Both the position numbers and the translations under genes were made by a program. The notes below the pieces were generated by a model. The model was not told the DNA's origin, ran no database searches, and saw nothing but the letters and a program-made list of their open reading frames with translations. 35,124 bases of DNA from Bacteroides sp. (GTDB taxonomy: Bacteria > Bacteroidota > Bacteroidia > Bacteroidales > Muribaculaceae), in contig JAAVEB010000008.1 in assembly GCA_014801525.1 (NCBI GenBank), positions 57,565 through 92,688 of the forward strand. Reading direction: 5' to 3'. Positions 23,254-32,275 of this stretch are shown here, in pieces; within the stretch, counting starts at the first letter, position 1; every line of letters starts with the position of its first letter.

Positions 23254-25402
23254 CCTGACCGTATTTTCATCCGTTGAGGCTGATGCATGCGGTTGGGAAC
23301 CTACCCATAGTCCGTCGCGTTATCCTGCATTCATGTTCGTGAACACTCCGCAGGTAACGCCGATTGATGATAACGTGAATCATGAAACTGTCGATTTCTG
23401 GTATGATTATGTTGGCAAGAAAGTCGGGATGAGTTATATCAGGAATTTTATGGCTAATCCGGGCTATGCGATTGCGGTTGGCGGTAAGAGTGATAATCCA
23501 TTTATCAATTATCTCGTTGAAAAAAAGGATACTGCTGCAATTAGATTTCTTGCCGAAAGTATCCGCTTCAATGAAGCTCGTAAGAGTTACGTGGCTGATT
23601 CTTGGGAATATAATACTCCTGAAGAATCCCGGTTGCCCGAGATTGTGGATGAGATAAGGATTCCTTCCGCAAGCAATCCCATGTTTGAACGCTATGTGTT
23701 TCTTGACATTCGCGCGAATGCCGCCCTGCATCGCTATGACAAGGTTATTGAGTTGTGGAACCGTTATAACGGAATGATAAAAAACGAGTCATTGCGTGAG
23801 CGTATGCTCGGATACCTTGGGGGTGCATATTATCATACTCATAATTATGTAGAGGCTATATCGATATTTTCAAAAAATGGCGATGCAAACAGCTTGAACT
23901 GGTGTTTGGCTCAGCTTGTTGGCACCGATAATATGACCAAGCTGTTTAATGAAGACCCTAACTCCGACGCTGTTTCTTATGTGTTGCAGGACTATATGAA
24001 TTATCTGTGGCTTCTTAAATTGAACAAGGCTCAGGAATATAATTTTGCTTTTCCCGGAAATCCTTATAGAAATGGATTTTATGACGTTGATGGCGATTTG
24101 CGTCGTGAATGTGAGCAATTGATTCGCATTGCCGATACCGCTATCGCCGACAAGAGGGTGGAGTATCCTGCCGTGTGGGCTACCGCTAAAGCTTTTGCAT
24201 TGAATCTTCTCGAAGATGGCGCCGAGGCGAAAAAGGTGATCACTCAAGCTGCCGGATTGAAAGCTACAGAAGCGATGGCTCAAAATCTTAAGCGTATTGA
24301 TTTTTGGATTGACTTTTCTAATTACAGGGAGGGGGAGAACTCTAAAATGCTTGCAGAACGCTATAATTCGTTATATGTGAACGCCAAGTCTCAGGCTCCA
24401 TTAGTGGCAAATCTTGGATATAATCAATTTTATCCCTATCCTCAGTACATTGCCGATTATGCTTTTCTTGCTGATTTCATAGTGCCGTATGCCACGCTGA
24501 TGTATCGTGATTCCGCTCTCTATTATAGGGCGCTCGCCATGATGAGCGGAGTTATGGCAATGAATCCAGCTCAGAATTATTTCGCCTTTGAGCCGTCCCG
24601 TCTTGCCACGTCTGAATTGCATTGGAATGGATTGTCGGCGATGGTTGAGGCGCTTGAGCATCGTGACAGGTTGGCGCCGATTGATAAAGCTATATTTTCA
24701 AGTGGAGATGTTGACCCTAACGCTTATTATGATGCGTTGGGTCGAATCAAACTGTCGGAAGGCGACTATGACAAGGCTATTGGATATTTTGATAAGCTTG
24801 ATCCCTATTGGATAGGTAGACAAGGCTATTTCGTTTATCTGCAGGTTCGCTATGATAAGCCGGTTGTGCCCTTCAAACGCGTGTTGCGCTCTTGGCTCTC
24901 GATCGACTCGGTTTCGTTGATTGATACTGATAATTATCGAGCTGATTATAGCCGTAAATTACAACGGCTTAAACAGCAATATGATATTGCCGATGGAAAA
25001 GACAGGGCGATTGCGGGATATGATTATGCTGCCGCTCTGTTCCAGGCGTCGGCTCAAGGCGATCTGTGGGCTGTGTCTGACAATCTTTGGAGCGTGGATC
25101 AGCAAGTGGATTCACTTTCTCAACGGGCGATTCAGGTGCTTCAGGAGTCGGCGAAATTTGCAGAAGATGCTAATATGAAGGCTCGCATTTTCTATGCCAT
25201 TGCCTCGATACATTCAAGTAATGATGCTCCTTCATATGTATGGGCGCGTGGCGCGACCGATAAATGGGATTGGAACACGTTCTCTCCCGTTCAGCTTCAT
25301 GCTTATGCCGAGCTTGCGAAACTTTACAACAATATTGACGATGCACGGATAAGAAGCTGTGACATTCTTTCGTCCTACATAACAGAAAAGCGCGCCAATT
25401 AA
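23204..25402 (+). CDS. Large exported helical-repeat protein of unknown family (732 aa)
   Basis: From the ATG at 23204 the protein opens with a signal peptide (LNFCKNFLTAFIAISLTVFS) and a mature start near ADACGWEPTHSP. The rest is mostly helical, with TPR-like or SEL1-like stretches such as NAALHRYDKVIELWNRYNGM, GYLGGAYYHTHNYVEAISIF, ALGRIKLSEGDYDKAIGYFD and MKARIFYAIASIHSS, and many aromatic residues. No catalytic motif or membrane anchor is visible. An in-frame TTG at 23180 would add eight residues, but the ATG starts the signal peptide properly. The start lies 50 bp inside the preceding lipoprotein gene, suggesting coupled expression and a joint function. I do not recognise the family; a periplasmic or surface scaffold is a guess. 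Confidence 0.75.
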   Translation: MTLNFCKNFLTAFIAISLTVFSSVEADACGWEPTHSPSRYPAFMFVNTPQVTPIDDNVNHETVDFWYDYVGKKVGMSYIRNFMANPGYAIAVGGKSDNPFINYLVEKKDTAAIRFLAESIRFNEARKSYVADSWEYNTPEESRLPEIVDEIRIPSASNPMFERYVFLDIRANAALHRYDKVIELWNRYNGMIKNESLRERMLGYLGGAYYHTHNYVEAISIFSKNGDANSLNWCLAQLVGTDNMTKLFNEDPNSDAVSYVLQDYMNYLWLLKLNKAQEYNFAFPGNPYRNGFYDVDGDLRRECEQLIRIADTAIADKRVEYPAVWATAKAFALNLLEDGAEAKKVITQAAGLKATEAMAQNLKRIDFWIDFSNYREGENSKMLAERYNSLYVNAKSQAPLVANLGYNQFYPYPQYIADYAFLADFIVPYATLMYRDSALYYRALAMMSGVMAMNPAQNYFAFEPSRLATSELHWNGLSAMVEALEHRDRLAPIDKAIFSSGDVDPNAYYDALGRIKLSEGDYDKAIGYFDKLDPYWIGRQGYFVYLQVRYDKPVVPFKRVLRSWLSIDSVSLIDTDNYRADYSRKLQRLKQQYDIADGKDRAIAGYDYAAALFQASAQGDLWAVSDNLWSVDQQVDSLSQRAIQVLQESAKFAEDANMKARIFYAIASIHSSNDAPSYVWARGATDKWDWNTFSPVQLHAYAELAKLYNNIDDARIRSCDILSSYITEKRAN

Positions 25403-25420
25403 ATGGTCGCGCTTTCCTGT
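25382..25420. terminator. Hairpin over the stop codon between convergent genes
   Basis: An 8-bp stem AAAGCGCG (25387-25394) / CGCGCTTT (25408-25415), with a few more pairs outside and three inside, encloses the TAA stop of the exported repeat protein (25400-25402). On the minus strand the stem ends in CTTTTCTGTT, so it should also end the tolC transcript. Confidence 0.65.
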
Positions 25421-25440
25421 TGATCTTAAATTTTATCGCA

Positions 25441-26730
25441 TCATTGCTTGGCGTAGAATGCGAGGATGCGTGTGCGGAGAATGAGCTCGTATCGTGCCTG
25501 TATGCGGTCGGCTGTCGCTTTTAGAGCACGCGCTTTCGACTGCTCGTATTCGGTTGGAGTTGCACGCCCGAGATTATATTTCTCTTGCATTGCTTTAAAA
25601 GCGGCATTTGCCGTTTCGTCGGCGGTGAGACTCGCTTTCAATTTGTTCTGAGCGCCGTCGGCTTGGTAATAAGCCTGCTGTATCGCTTTGAACACTCGTT
25701 GGCGTGCGTCGTCATAGTTCAGCATTGCCGTTACCTTCTGCACTTTGGCGCGACGCACAGAATTGCGAGTGGACAGCGCGTCGAAAATGGGGATGTTCAG
25801 CGAGAATCCGAAATATGTGCTGTAATTATTTTTCATCTGTTTGCCAAATGAAGGATTCTTCGTGTCGGAGATGCGATAGTAACTGCTCCCGACGCCGGCG
25901 TTGAACGAAAGAGTGGGGAGATAGCCGCTGTGGGCGAGTTCGATGTTGCGATCGGCGGCGGTGATATTTTTGCGTGCGGCTACGAGAGAGTGATTGTGCT
26001 GCAAAGCGGCGTCATAGACGGCATCAGGCGACATTATCATAAGTTCATTGTCGCTGAGCGGCTCGATGTCAAAGTTCTCTATGGTGCCCAATTCAAGCAG
26101 TTGAGAGAGGTCGACGAGCGCCAGAGCTACATCGTTGGCGGTTTGCGACAGGTTCATTTCGTCTTGCGCAAGCTGTGATTTCGCTTCAAGCATGTCGATT
26201 TCAGGAATTTTACCGGCTTCAAGAAGAGCGTTGCGGCTTTCAAGCTCATGTTTTGACAAGTCCACCTGATACATGGCGACATCGTTAAGCTCCTTGCAGT
26301 ACAACACCTGAAGATAGGCACCGATCACATTGAGGGTTATGTCATCTTTCGCCGCCTCATATTGTTCCATCACGGTCGAGAGGTTGGCGTTGGCAAGTTT
26401 TATTCTTCGAGTGGTCGACAATCCTGAAAATAGCGGGAGATTAAGCGACGCGCCCCATTGGAGATTGGACGTGTTGCGGTCGGCATAGGTATTTTCGGCG
26501 GTGAGTCCGCGGCCGAGACTCCAAGACTGCGACACGTTAGCCGAAACGGTGGGGAGGTAGCGCGATTTTGCGTCGGTCACGTCAAGCTCTGACGAGTTCA
26601 CGTCGGCGCGGCGCAGTTTCACGGTAATATTGTTCTCGATGGCATAGTCTATGCATTTTTCCAAAGACCATGTTTCTGCATTGGCTAATAATGAACAGCT
26701 CGCCAATATTGACAATAGAATACGTTTCAT
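25441..26730 (-). CDS. TolC-family outer-membrane efflux protein (429 aa)
   Basis: TolC-type proteins form the trimeric outer-membrane channel of tripartite exporters. From the ATG at 26730 the protein begins with a signal peptide (MKRILLSILASCSLLANA) and then ETWSLEKCIDYAIENNITVK, the usual start of the family. Two homologous halves follow, each with a long helical hairpin: YLPTVSANVSQSWSLGRG and GASLNLPLFSGLSTTRRIKL in the first, YLPTLSFNAGVGSSYY and GFSLNIPIFDALSTRNSVRR in the second. It ends in KYNLGRATPTEYEQSKARAL and RTRILAFYAKQ. A longer reading from 26808 exists but would place the signal peptide internally. It is the last gene of the export operon, 19 bp after the adaptor. Confidence 0.94.
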   Translation of the reverse strand: MKRILLSILASCSLLANAETWSLEKCIDYAIENNITVKLRRADVNSSELDVTDAKSRYLPTVSANVSQSWSLGRGLTAENTYADRNTSNLQWGASLNLPLFSGLSTTRRIKLANANLSTVMEQYEAAKDDITLNVIGAYLQVLYCKELNDVAMYQVDLSKHELESRNALLEAGKIPEIDMLEAKSQLAQDEMNLSQTANDVALALVDLSQLLELGTIENFDIEPLSDNELMIMSPDAVYDAALQHNHSLVAARKNITAADRNIELAHSGYLPTLSFNAGVGSSYYRISDTKNPSFGKQMKNNYSTYFGFSLNIPIFDALSTRNSVRRAKVQKVTAMLNYDDARQRVFKAIQQAYYQADGAQNKLKASLTADETANAAFKAMQEKYNLGRATPTEYEQSKARALKATADRIQARYELILRTRILAFYAKQ

Positions 26731-26749
26731 GACTTGTATGTGGCGGTCG

Positions 26750-27847
26750 TTAATTGTTTTTTTCATTAGCTCGGATTTTGTCATCGGCAGTGATTCCCGA
26801 TTTGACATGGATGTTCACACCGTCGGACAATCCTGTTTCAATAGCCCGTTTCTCCCATTTTTGAGCCGGTTCTTCAGCAGTCAGAATATAGACAAATGTG
26901 CTGTCGCCCACCCATTCGATCACGCTCTCAGGCAGTGAAAGCACGTTTTCAGCTTTTTCGAGGCATATTGAAGCGTTGGCGCTATATCCGGCACGCAGTT
27001 GGACGCCCTCAGGCACGCTTAGAGCCGCTTTCATTTCGAAAGTGTTCGCGCCATTGTCTTCTGTGCTCTTTGGAGCGATATATTCAATCATAGCCTGGGG
27101 TTTCACGTCGGGTAGAGCGCCGATTGAGATTTCTGTGTCCATACCGGTTCTGAGCAGTCCCACCTCGGTTTCGTCTACTTTTCCTTTAAAAATGAGGTTT
27201 GACATATCGGCAATTTTTGCAACGGTGGTTCCGTCGTTCATGGTGTTTGCCTGAATCACCGATGATCCGACTTTGACAGGCACTTCAAGTATAAGCCCGG
27301 TGATTGTGGCTCTGACGAGGGTATTGCTCTGCTGGGCGTTGATGCTTGAAATTCCGTCGCGCACGATTGAGAGAGCGTCTACGGCAGCGGCATATTCCGC
27401 TTCTGCCTTTTTGTTGGTTACCTCCGATTGTTCAAACTCCTCGCGGCTTGCGAATTTCTTTTCATAAAGCGACTTTGTGCGTTCATATTCATTTTTTGCC
27501 TGCAAGCGTGAAATGTCGGCTACTTCCACACGGTTCTGGGCGGCTGACAATTGCGATTCTTCAGGAATGACCTTTATTTTTGCGATGATGTCACCCTCTT
27601 TCACTTGATCGCCGGGTTCAACATTGACTTCCGATATAATGCCTGAAATCTGAGGCTTGATTTCAATTTCATCGCGCGGTTCAATCGTTCCGGTCAGCAC
27701 GCTGTTGCGTTCGATGGAACGTATTTCGGGACTGACTGTTTCATACACTGTTTCTTTTGAACGCGAGTTGTAGAACAAATAGACAAATGTGCCAATGAAC
27801 AGGATTGCCACAATGGACCAAATGAGGACTTTGAATACCTTTTTCAT
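26750..27847 (-). CDS. Periplasmic adaptor (MacA/HlyD-type) of an ABC exporter (365 aa)
   Basis: This membrane-fusion protein links the inner-membrane ABC permeases to TolC. A short cytoplasmic N-terminus and one membrane helix (VLIWSIVAILFIGTFVYLFY, about residues 7-26) anchor it. A lipoyl half-motif follows (IEIKPQISGIISEVNVEPGD), then a helical hairpin (about 100-170, with NRVEVADISRLQAKNEYERT), the second lipoyl half (TLVRATITGLILEVPVKVGS) and beta-barrel and membrane-proximal domains (FKGKVDETEVGLLRTGMDTE). The protein ends soon after GITADDKIRANEKNN. It lies 25 bp after one permease and 19 bp before tolC. MacA-like is the best label given the MacB-type partners; the cargo is unknown. 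Confidence 0.93.
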   Translation of the reverse strand: MKKVFKVLIWSIVAILFIGTFVYLFYNSRSKETVYETVSPEIRSIERNSVLTGTIEPRDEIEIKPQISGIISEVNVEPGDQVKEGDIIAKIKVIPEESQLSAAQNRVEVADISRLQAKNEYERTKSLYEKKFASREEFEQSEVTNKKAEAEYAAAVDALSIVRDGISSINAQQSNTLVRATITGLILEVPVKVGSSVIQANTMNDGTTVAKIADMSNLIFKGKVDETEVGLLRTGMDTEISIGALPDVKPQAMIEYIAPKSTEDNGANTFEMKAALSVPEGVQLRAGYSANASICLEKAENVLSLPESVIEWVGDSTFVYILTAEEPAQKWEKRAIETGLSDGVNIHVKSGITADDKIRANEKNN

Positions 27848-27872
27848 CGTTTTGAGAATATATTTTTAGTTA

Positions 27873-29117
27873 TTATTTATCGTTAAGTGCTTCTATTGGT
27901 TTTATGTGCATTGCTTTTAGTGCCGGGATTATTCCTGCCGCAGTTCCGAGAGTGAGGAATGTGATGAGGATTATCATGGCGTGTTGGAATGCCAGCTGAA
28001 ATCTCGGGACATCGTTATTGACCGTCGTTCCTGATGCTACTATTGACAGAACGACTACTGCGAAGCATATTCCTGCTATTCCCGCGATGGTGGTGAGGAC
28101 CACGCTTTCTGACAGAATCTGCACTATGATGTCGCGAGGTTTGGCGCCGAGAGCTCGGCGTATTCCTATTTCCTGAGTGCGCTCTTTGACGATTATCCAC
28201 ATTATATTACCCACGCCGATTATTCCGGCGAGCAATGAGCTGAACCCCACGAACAGAACGAGAATATCAACTCCGGTAAACATGTTGTCGACCGTCTCGA
28301 ACTGTTCTGAGACATCCCAGGATTGTATCGCTTGCTGATCCTCGGGATGGATGGGGTGATTGGCGCGTATTATGCGCTGCATCCTTGGCATTATGTCTGA
28401 CGGGGAGTGTCCTTGCTTCACGGTGACCATGATATAGTCGATATTCTGCCCGGTATTGTAAGCTTGACGCATGGTAGATAGCGGAATAGTGAACATCTCG
28501 TCTATTTTACCGTTGATTTGCACTTCCGACAGCTGTCCTGCGACACCCACTATGCGGTAATATATATTGTCAAGCGCAATGAATTTGCCTATCGGAGACT
28601 CGTTTCCGAATATCTCATCGGCGATTGCCTTGCCGATTACACACACTTTCTTGATGTTTCGCTCGTCGGAGTCGTTGATGAATCTACCCTCGTAGATGAC
28701 GGGAGTAAAAATCTGGGGAAATTGGTTCTCTACTCCTTGTATTTGCGTTGACTTGGAGTGTTTGCCATAGACGGCTGTTGTAGATCGGCTCGACACTCCC
28801 GACATCGCTTCTATTTCAGGAATGCGCGTTCTCATGTTGTCGACATCGGTCTGTGTAAGCGACCAGCTCATACCCTTGGCATAACCTTTGTAGGGCATAC
28901 TCGTTCTGTTGCTGAACACGAGAGCCATGTTGGTGGATAGCCCGGCGAAATTTCGGCGCAGGATGTCTTGCAGTCCCTGGGCTCCTCCCCAGAGCATCGA
29001 TAGCATGGCGGTACCCCAGAATATGCCGAATGCCGTTAAAAAAGTTCTGGTCTTGTTTCGGCTGAGTGTCGCCGAAATTTCTTTCCAGCTGTCAATATCA
29101 AAAACGGGATTTTTCAT
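27873..29117 (-). CDS. MacB/FtsX-type ABC transporter permease, second copy (414 aa)
   Basis: This inner-membrane permease has the MacB topology: a membrane helix near residues 26-48 (TFLTAFGIFWGTAMLSMLWG), a large periplasmic MacB_PCD domain (about 50-280) and three C-terminal helices (about 283-310, 338-360, 379-400). The conserved cytoplasmic coupling loop reads VKERTQEIGIRRALGAKPRD, and the end is ALKAMHIKPIEALNDK. It lacks a fused ATPase; the separate ATP-binding protein is encoded two genes upstream. It begins 9 bp after the other permease gene, from which it differs clearly in the periplasmic domain. The two probably form a heterodimer (inference). Confidence 0.93.
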   Translation of the reverse strand: MKNPVFDIDSWKEISATLSRNKTRTFLTAFGIFWGTAMLSMLWGGAQGLQDILRRNFAGLSTNMALVFSNRTSMPYKGYAKGMSWSLTQTDVDNMRTRIPEIEAMSGVSSRSTTAVYGKHSKSTQIQGVENQFPQIFTPVIYEGRFINDSDERNIKKVCVIGKAIADEIFGNESPIGKFIALDNIYYRIVGVAGQLSEVQINGKIDEMFTIPLSTMRQAYNTGQNIDYIMVTVKQGHSPSDIMPRMQRIIRANHPIHPEDQQAIQSWDVSEQFETVDNMFTGVDILVLFVGFSSLLAGIIGVGNIMWIIVKERTQEIGIRRALGAKPRDIIVQILSESVVLTTIAGIAGICFAVVVLSIVASGTTVNNDVPRFQLAFQHAMIILITFLTLGTAAGIIPALKAMHIKPIEALNDK

Positions 29118-29126
29118 TGTGAAAGC

Positions 29127-30341
29127 TTATTCAGTTCTTAATGCTTCTACCGGTTTTATCTTTAATGCTCTTAAGGCGGGAAAGAGCCCGGCAAGCGCTC
29201 CTGCGATTATAAGCACTATCGTAACCTCGATTGCTATTGACAGGTCGACGGTGGGATTCTTTATAAAATCCGTGTTGCCAAACATCTTGTCGAGCACAGT
29301 GGTGCCTATAGTTCCCATTATTATTCCGATGTAGCCGAATATGGTTGTCAGCGCTACGCTTTCCACTATCACCTGAGTGAGAATGTTGCGCGGCTTTGCT
29401 CCGATAGCGCGGCGTATGCCTATTTCATGAGTGCGCTCGCGCACTGAGACAAACATGATGTTGCTCACACCCACGATGCCTGTTATAAGGGTCAGCATTC
29501 CTATAACCCACATCACGGTGTTGAGTATTCTCATTCCTTGTTGTCCTGAAAGATAGTTGGCGAAGCGGTTCCATGACCACACGGCGCTTTCATCGTCGGG
29601 GGCATGGCGGTTTACTTTGCCAAGCGTGGCGCGGATATCGTTTTCAAGCTGTTTTGCTTCGGCTTCGGTCGACAGTTCGGTTGTGGTCACCCTTATAGTG
29701 CTTAGTTTATCGGAATAAGCGTTGAGCGCTTTGGCGGTGGTGTAGGGGATGTAGATGCGGTTCTTCCAACGGTGTTCGTAAATGCCGATCACGGTGAATG
29801 ACAGTCCGCTCATATTCACAATCTTTCCAACCGCTTCTTCAGGCTTGTCGAAAAGCACTTCGGCCGTTTTTAGGTCAAGGACTATCACTTTCCGTTGCTT
29901 TGAAAGATCGTTTTCATTAATGAATCTTCCGTAGGTCATTTTTGTTTGTTCCTGCGCTTCAGGATAAACTCCGGCATAGTTCTTTGTCACATAGTCCTTG
30001 CTTGTCGATATCTTGGTTGATGCCGAAGATAGCTCGGGAGCCGCCTCGATGACTCCGCTTTGATTATCTCGCTCGACCTCCTTGAGGTTGTGCTCTTTCA
30101 GGTCTACGCGGCGTCCTTCTTTCAGTCCGTGATAAGCCTTCGCGGCATTTCCCGGCCAAAGCTGAATCACATTGGCGCTCTTGGCGAAATCGCTTGACGA
30201 AAATGAGTTGAGGACCCCTTTAGCCATTCCGAGAAGCATGATCAGCATGAATATGCCCCATGCCACCGACATGCCTGTCAGCAACGTGCGGAGCTTGTTG
30301 GTGCTAAGCGTCTGCCATATTTCTTTTGAAAGATCAATCAT
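29127..30341 (-). CDS. MacB/FtsX-type ABC transporter permease, first copy (404 aa)
   Basis: The architecture is as for the neighbouring permease: helix at about 20-42 (LLTGMSVAWGIFMLIMLLGM), a periplasmic MacB_PCD domain to about 270, then helices at about 273-299, 327-350 and 369-392, with the coupling loop RERTHEIGIRRAIGAKPRNI and the ending ALRALKIKPVEALRTE. The gene starts 21 bp after the ATPase gene and ends 9 bp before the second permease. E. coli MacB joins ATPase and permease in one chain and works as a homodimer; here these roles are split over three genes. Confidence 0.93.
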   Translation of the reverse strand: MIDLSKEIWQTLSTNKLRTLLTGMSVAWGIFMLIMLLGMAKGVLNSFSSSDFAKSANVIQLWPGNAAKAYHGLKEGRRVDLKEHNLKEVERDNQSGVIEAAPELSSASTKISTSKDYVTKNYAGVYPEAQEQTKMTYGRFINENDLSKQRKVIVLDLKTAEVLFDKPEEAVGKIVNMSGLSFTVIGIYEHRWKNRIYIPYTTAKALNAYSDKLSTIRVTTTELSTEAEAKQLENDIRATLGKVNRHAPDDESAVWSWNRFANYLSGQQGMRILNTVMWVIGMLTLITGIVGVSNIMFVSVRERTHEIGIRRAIGAKPRNILTQVIVESVALTTIFGYIGIIMGTIGTTVLDKMFGNTDFIKNPTVDLSIAIEVTIVLIIAGALAGLFPALRALKIKPVEALRTE

Positions 30342-30362
30342 TCTCCTATGCTTTGATTGTTG

Positions 30363-31064
30363 TCACTTTGAAGCGATTTCTTTTCCGTCGACGCCGATTA
30401 GTCCGTCGGCGATTCTGATTATGCGGTTGGTCTGAGCTCCTACGTTTGGGTCGTGGGTCACTATGACGATTGTCATTCCCTCCTCGTTGAGTTGACGGAA
30501 CAATTTCATTACCTCCACTGAAGTTTTGCTGTCAAGTGCTCCGGTGGGTTCGTCGGCAAGGATTATTGCGGGATTGGTTATGAGCGCCCGCGCTATTGCC
30601 ACTCTCTGCTTTTGTCCACCTGACAGTTCGCTGGGAAGATGATGAGCCCACTCTTTCAGCCCCATCCGTTCAAGTTGTTCAAGGGCGAGTTTGTTTCTCT
30701 TTTTTCGTGACACTCCTTGATAGAAGAGGGGGAGAGCCACGTTTTCAACAGCGTCCTTGTAATTGATAAGATTGAACGATTGAAACACGAATCCGATCAA
30801 CTTATTGCGCAGTTCAGCCGCGCGGTTTTCGCTTAAATCCTTTATTTCAGTACCGTCAAGTATATATTCTCCGGTGTCATAATTGTCAAGAATCCCGAGA
30901 ATGTTGAGCAATGTGGATTTTCCAGATCCCGACGCTCCCATGATTGAAACGAGCTCACCGCGGGCTATGTCGAGATTTATCCCTTTAAGCACGTGAAGAG
31001 GCACTGCTCCCGGATAGGTTTTGTTTATGTCTCTGAGATGAATCATTATGTCGTTCTTTTCCAT
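30363..31064 (-). CDS. ABC transporter ATP-binding protein, MacB/LolD type (233 aa)
   Basis: This cytoplasmic ATPase powers the exporter. All motifs are present: Walker A GASGSGKS (43-50), Q-loop Q95 in [10 protein letters not shown], signature LSGGQ (147-151), Walker B AIILADE (D171, E172) followed by [10 protein letters not shown], and the switch His204 in IVTHDPN. Length and motifs match the MacB/LolD/FtsE-like group that works by mechanotransmission. It is upstream of both permeases (21 bp spacing). A 56-bp gap separates it from the PagL-like gene upstream, with no recognisable -7 element, so cotranscription with that gene is likely but unproven. Confidence 0.95.
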   Translation of the reverse strand: MEKNDIMIHLRDINKTYPGAVPLHVLKGINLDIARGELVSIMGASGSGKSTLLNILGILDNYDTGEYILDGTEIKDLSENRAAELRNKLIGFVFQSFNLINYKDAVENVALPLFYQGVSRKKRNKLALEQLERMGLKEWAHHLPSELSGGQKQRVAIARALITNPAIILADEPTGALDSKTSVEVMKLFRQLNEEGMTIVIVTHDPNVGAQTNRIIRIADGLIGVDGKEIASK

Positions 31065-31120
31065 CGTTTTTTCTGTTAGATGCGCATGGTCGCTAAAAAG
31101 TTGCGTATACTTGATTTTTA

Positions 31121-32275
31121 TTATCGTTTCATTCCGAAGCTGTAGCCCATTCCGAGCATGAGATTGTTGGGTTCATGAAATGCATTGAGCTGATATCCAA
31201 TGTTTAAATATCCGTTTCGCCACAGGTAGGTTTTTAGAGTGAGGGTCTGATAAAAAATATCGGTGTCCTTCCCTTTGCAGATTATATTTCTGCCTATGCC
31301 TATATTTATTGAGAAAATTGGCATAACCAGCTCGGCGCGCAGTGACAATCCGGCGGCAAGCTGCTCTTTGAGCGGAGGGCGATAGAATTTCATGTTGTCG
31401 TCAGGCGTTCCCTCAACGCGATGGGAAAGGATATTGGCGCTTTCGTCATACTGAGTGTCGAGCGACACTCCCGCCCTGAAATAACGGTTGAAGCCATACA
31501 TGGGCGCGAAATTGAAGCCTAAGACGCCGAATAGTCCGCGGGCGTAAAGGTAATCGTGTGATGAACTGCTGAAGAATGCTCTGCGTCGCGCCGCGCAATA
31601 TAATGTAAGGTCATAACCTATGCCCGGTTCGAATTTGTCTCTTATTATAGATTCAGTCGCCTTTATCGCAGGATCGAATGTATAGGAAAAGCCCATTTTA
31701 ATTCCGGCAAAATTGGCTCCGGCATTTGGAATGGTTGTATTGCCGTTTGAATAATGCGAGCCGTCAATTCCGGCGATCAGGTCCACATTGCGGTTGAGCT
31801 TGTAGCGCAGCATCAGAGCCAGGTTTATGTATGCGTTGGTTTTTGACCCGATAGCGCCGTTGTCGGGATTCTTTTCAGGATTGTAAGGGTTCCAATTTAG
31901 AGATATGCCGAAATTCCATTCATATAGCAACGTAAGCCGTGACGATAGTTTTGCGATAGGGGCGTTCTGAAAGAGGTAAATATTGAACGGCTCGCCAAGA
32001 TTCTTTCCATTGGAAATGCTTGTATATCCGAGTCCTATTCCCTGTCGGGTCTCAGGGTAATTCTTGCCGTAAAATGACTGGGGCGAAAAGCTGAATGAGT
32101 ATTTGATGTCGGCTCCGAGTGCGGTGTTTATGTTTGACTGCTTGATGAATTTGTTGGTCGGGATGACCCACTGCGGTCTCATCTCGGCGGTGATGGAATT
32201 ATTGTAAATGTCACTCGCCGATGCGGCTGACGAGATAATCAGCCAAGATATCAGAATAGAAATTCGTAGACTCAT
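31121..32275 (-). CDS. PagL-like acyloxyacyl hydrolase / lipid A deacylase (384 aa)
   Basis: PagL-type outer-membrane barrels remove the 3-O acyl chain of lipid A. A signal peptide (1-20, ISSAASA) precedes a protein of many amphipathic beta-strands. The family signature is clear: GIDGSHYSNGNTTIPNAGAN (about 169-188) holds the catalytic His174 and Ser176 of the H-x-S-N motif. The chain ends in a strand pattern with NLMLGMGYSFGMKR, a good outer-membrane C-terminus. At 384 residues it is much longer than proteobacterial PagL (about 150-180) but in line with the larger acyloxyacyl hydrolase group of Bacteroidota. The third catalytic acid is not obvious at the expected spacing. It heads the exporter operon. 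Confidence 0.82.
   Translation of the reverse strand: MSLRISILISWLIISSAASASDIYNNSITAEMRPQWVIPTNKFIKQSNINTALGADIKYSFSFSPQSFYGKNYPETRQGIGLGYTSISNGKNLGEPFNIYLFQNAPIAKLSSRLTLLYEWNFGISLNWNPYNPEKNPDNGAIGSKTNAYINLALMLRYKLNRNVDLIAGIDGSHYSNGNTTIPNAGANFAGIKMGFSYTFDPAIKATESIIRDKFEPGIGYDLTLYCAARRRAFFSSSSHDYLYARGLFGVLGFNFAPMYGFNRYFRAGVSLDTQYDESANILSHRVEGTPDDNMKFYRPPLKEQLAAGLSLRAELVMPIFSINIGIGRNIICKGKDTDIFYQTLTLKTYLWRNGYLNIGYQLNAFHEPNNLMLGMGYSFGMKR

Noticed and set aside
26731-26808. Extended N-terminus of the TolC-family protein
   Set aside because: It would overlap the adaptor gene and bury the signal peptide behind 26 charged residues; the ATG at 26730 gives a normal export signal.
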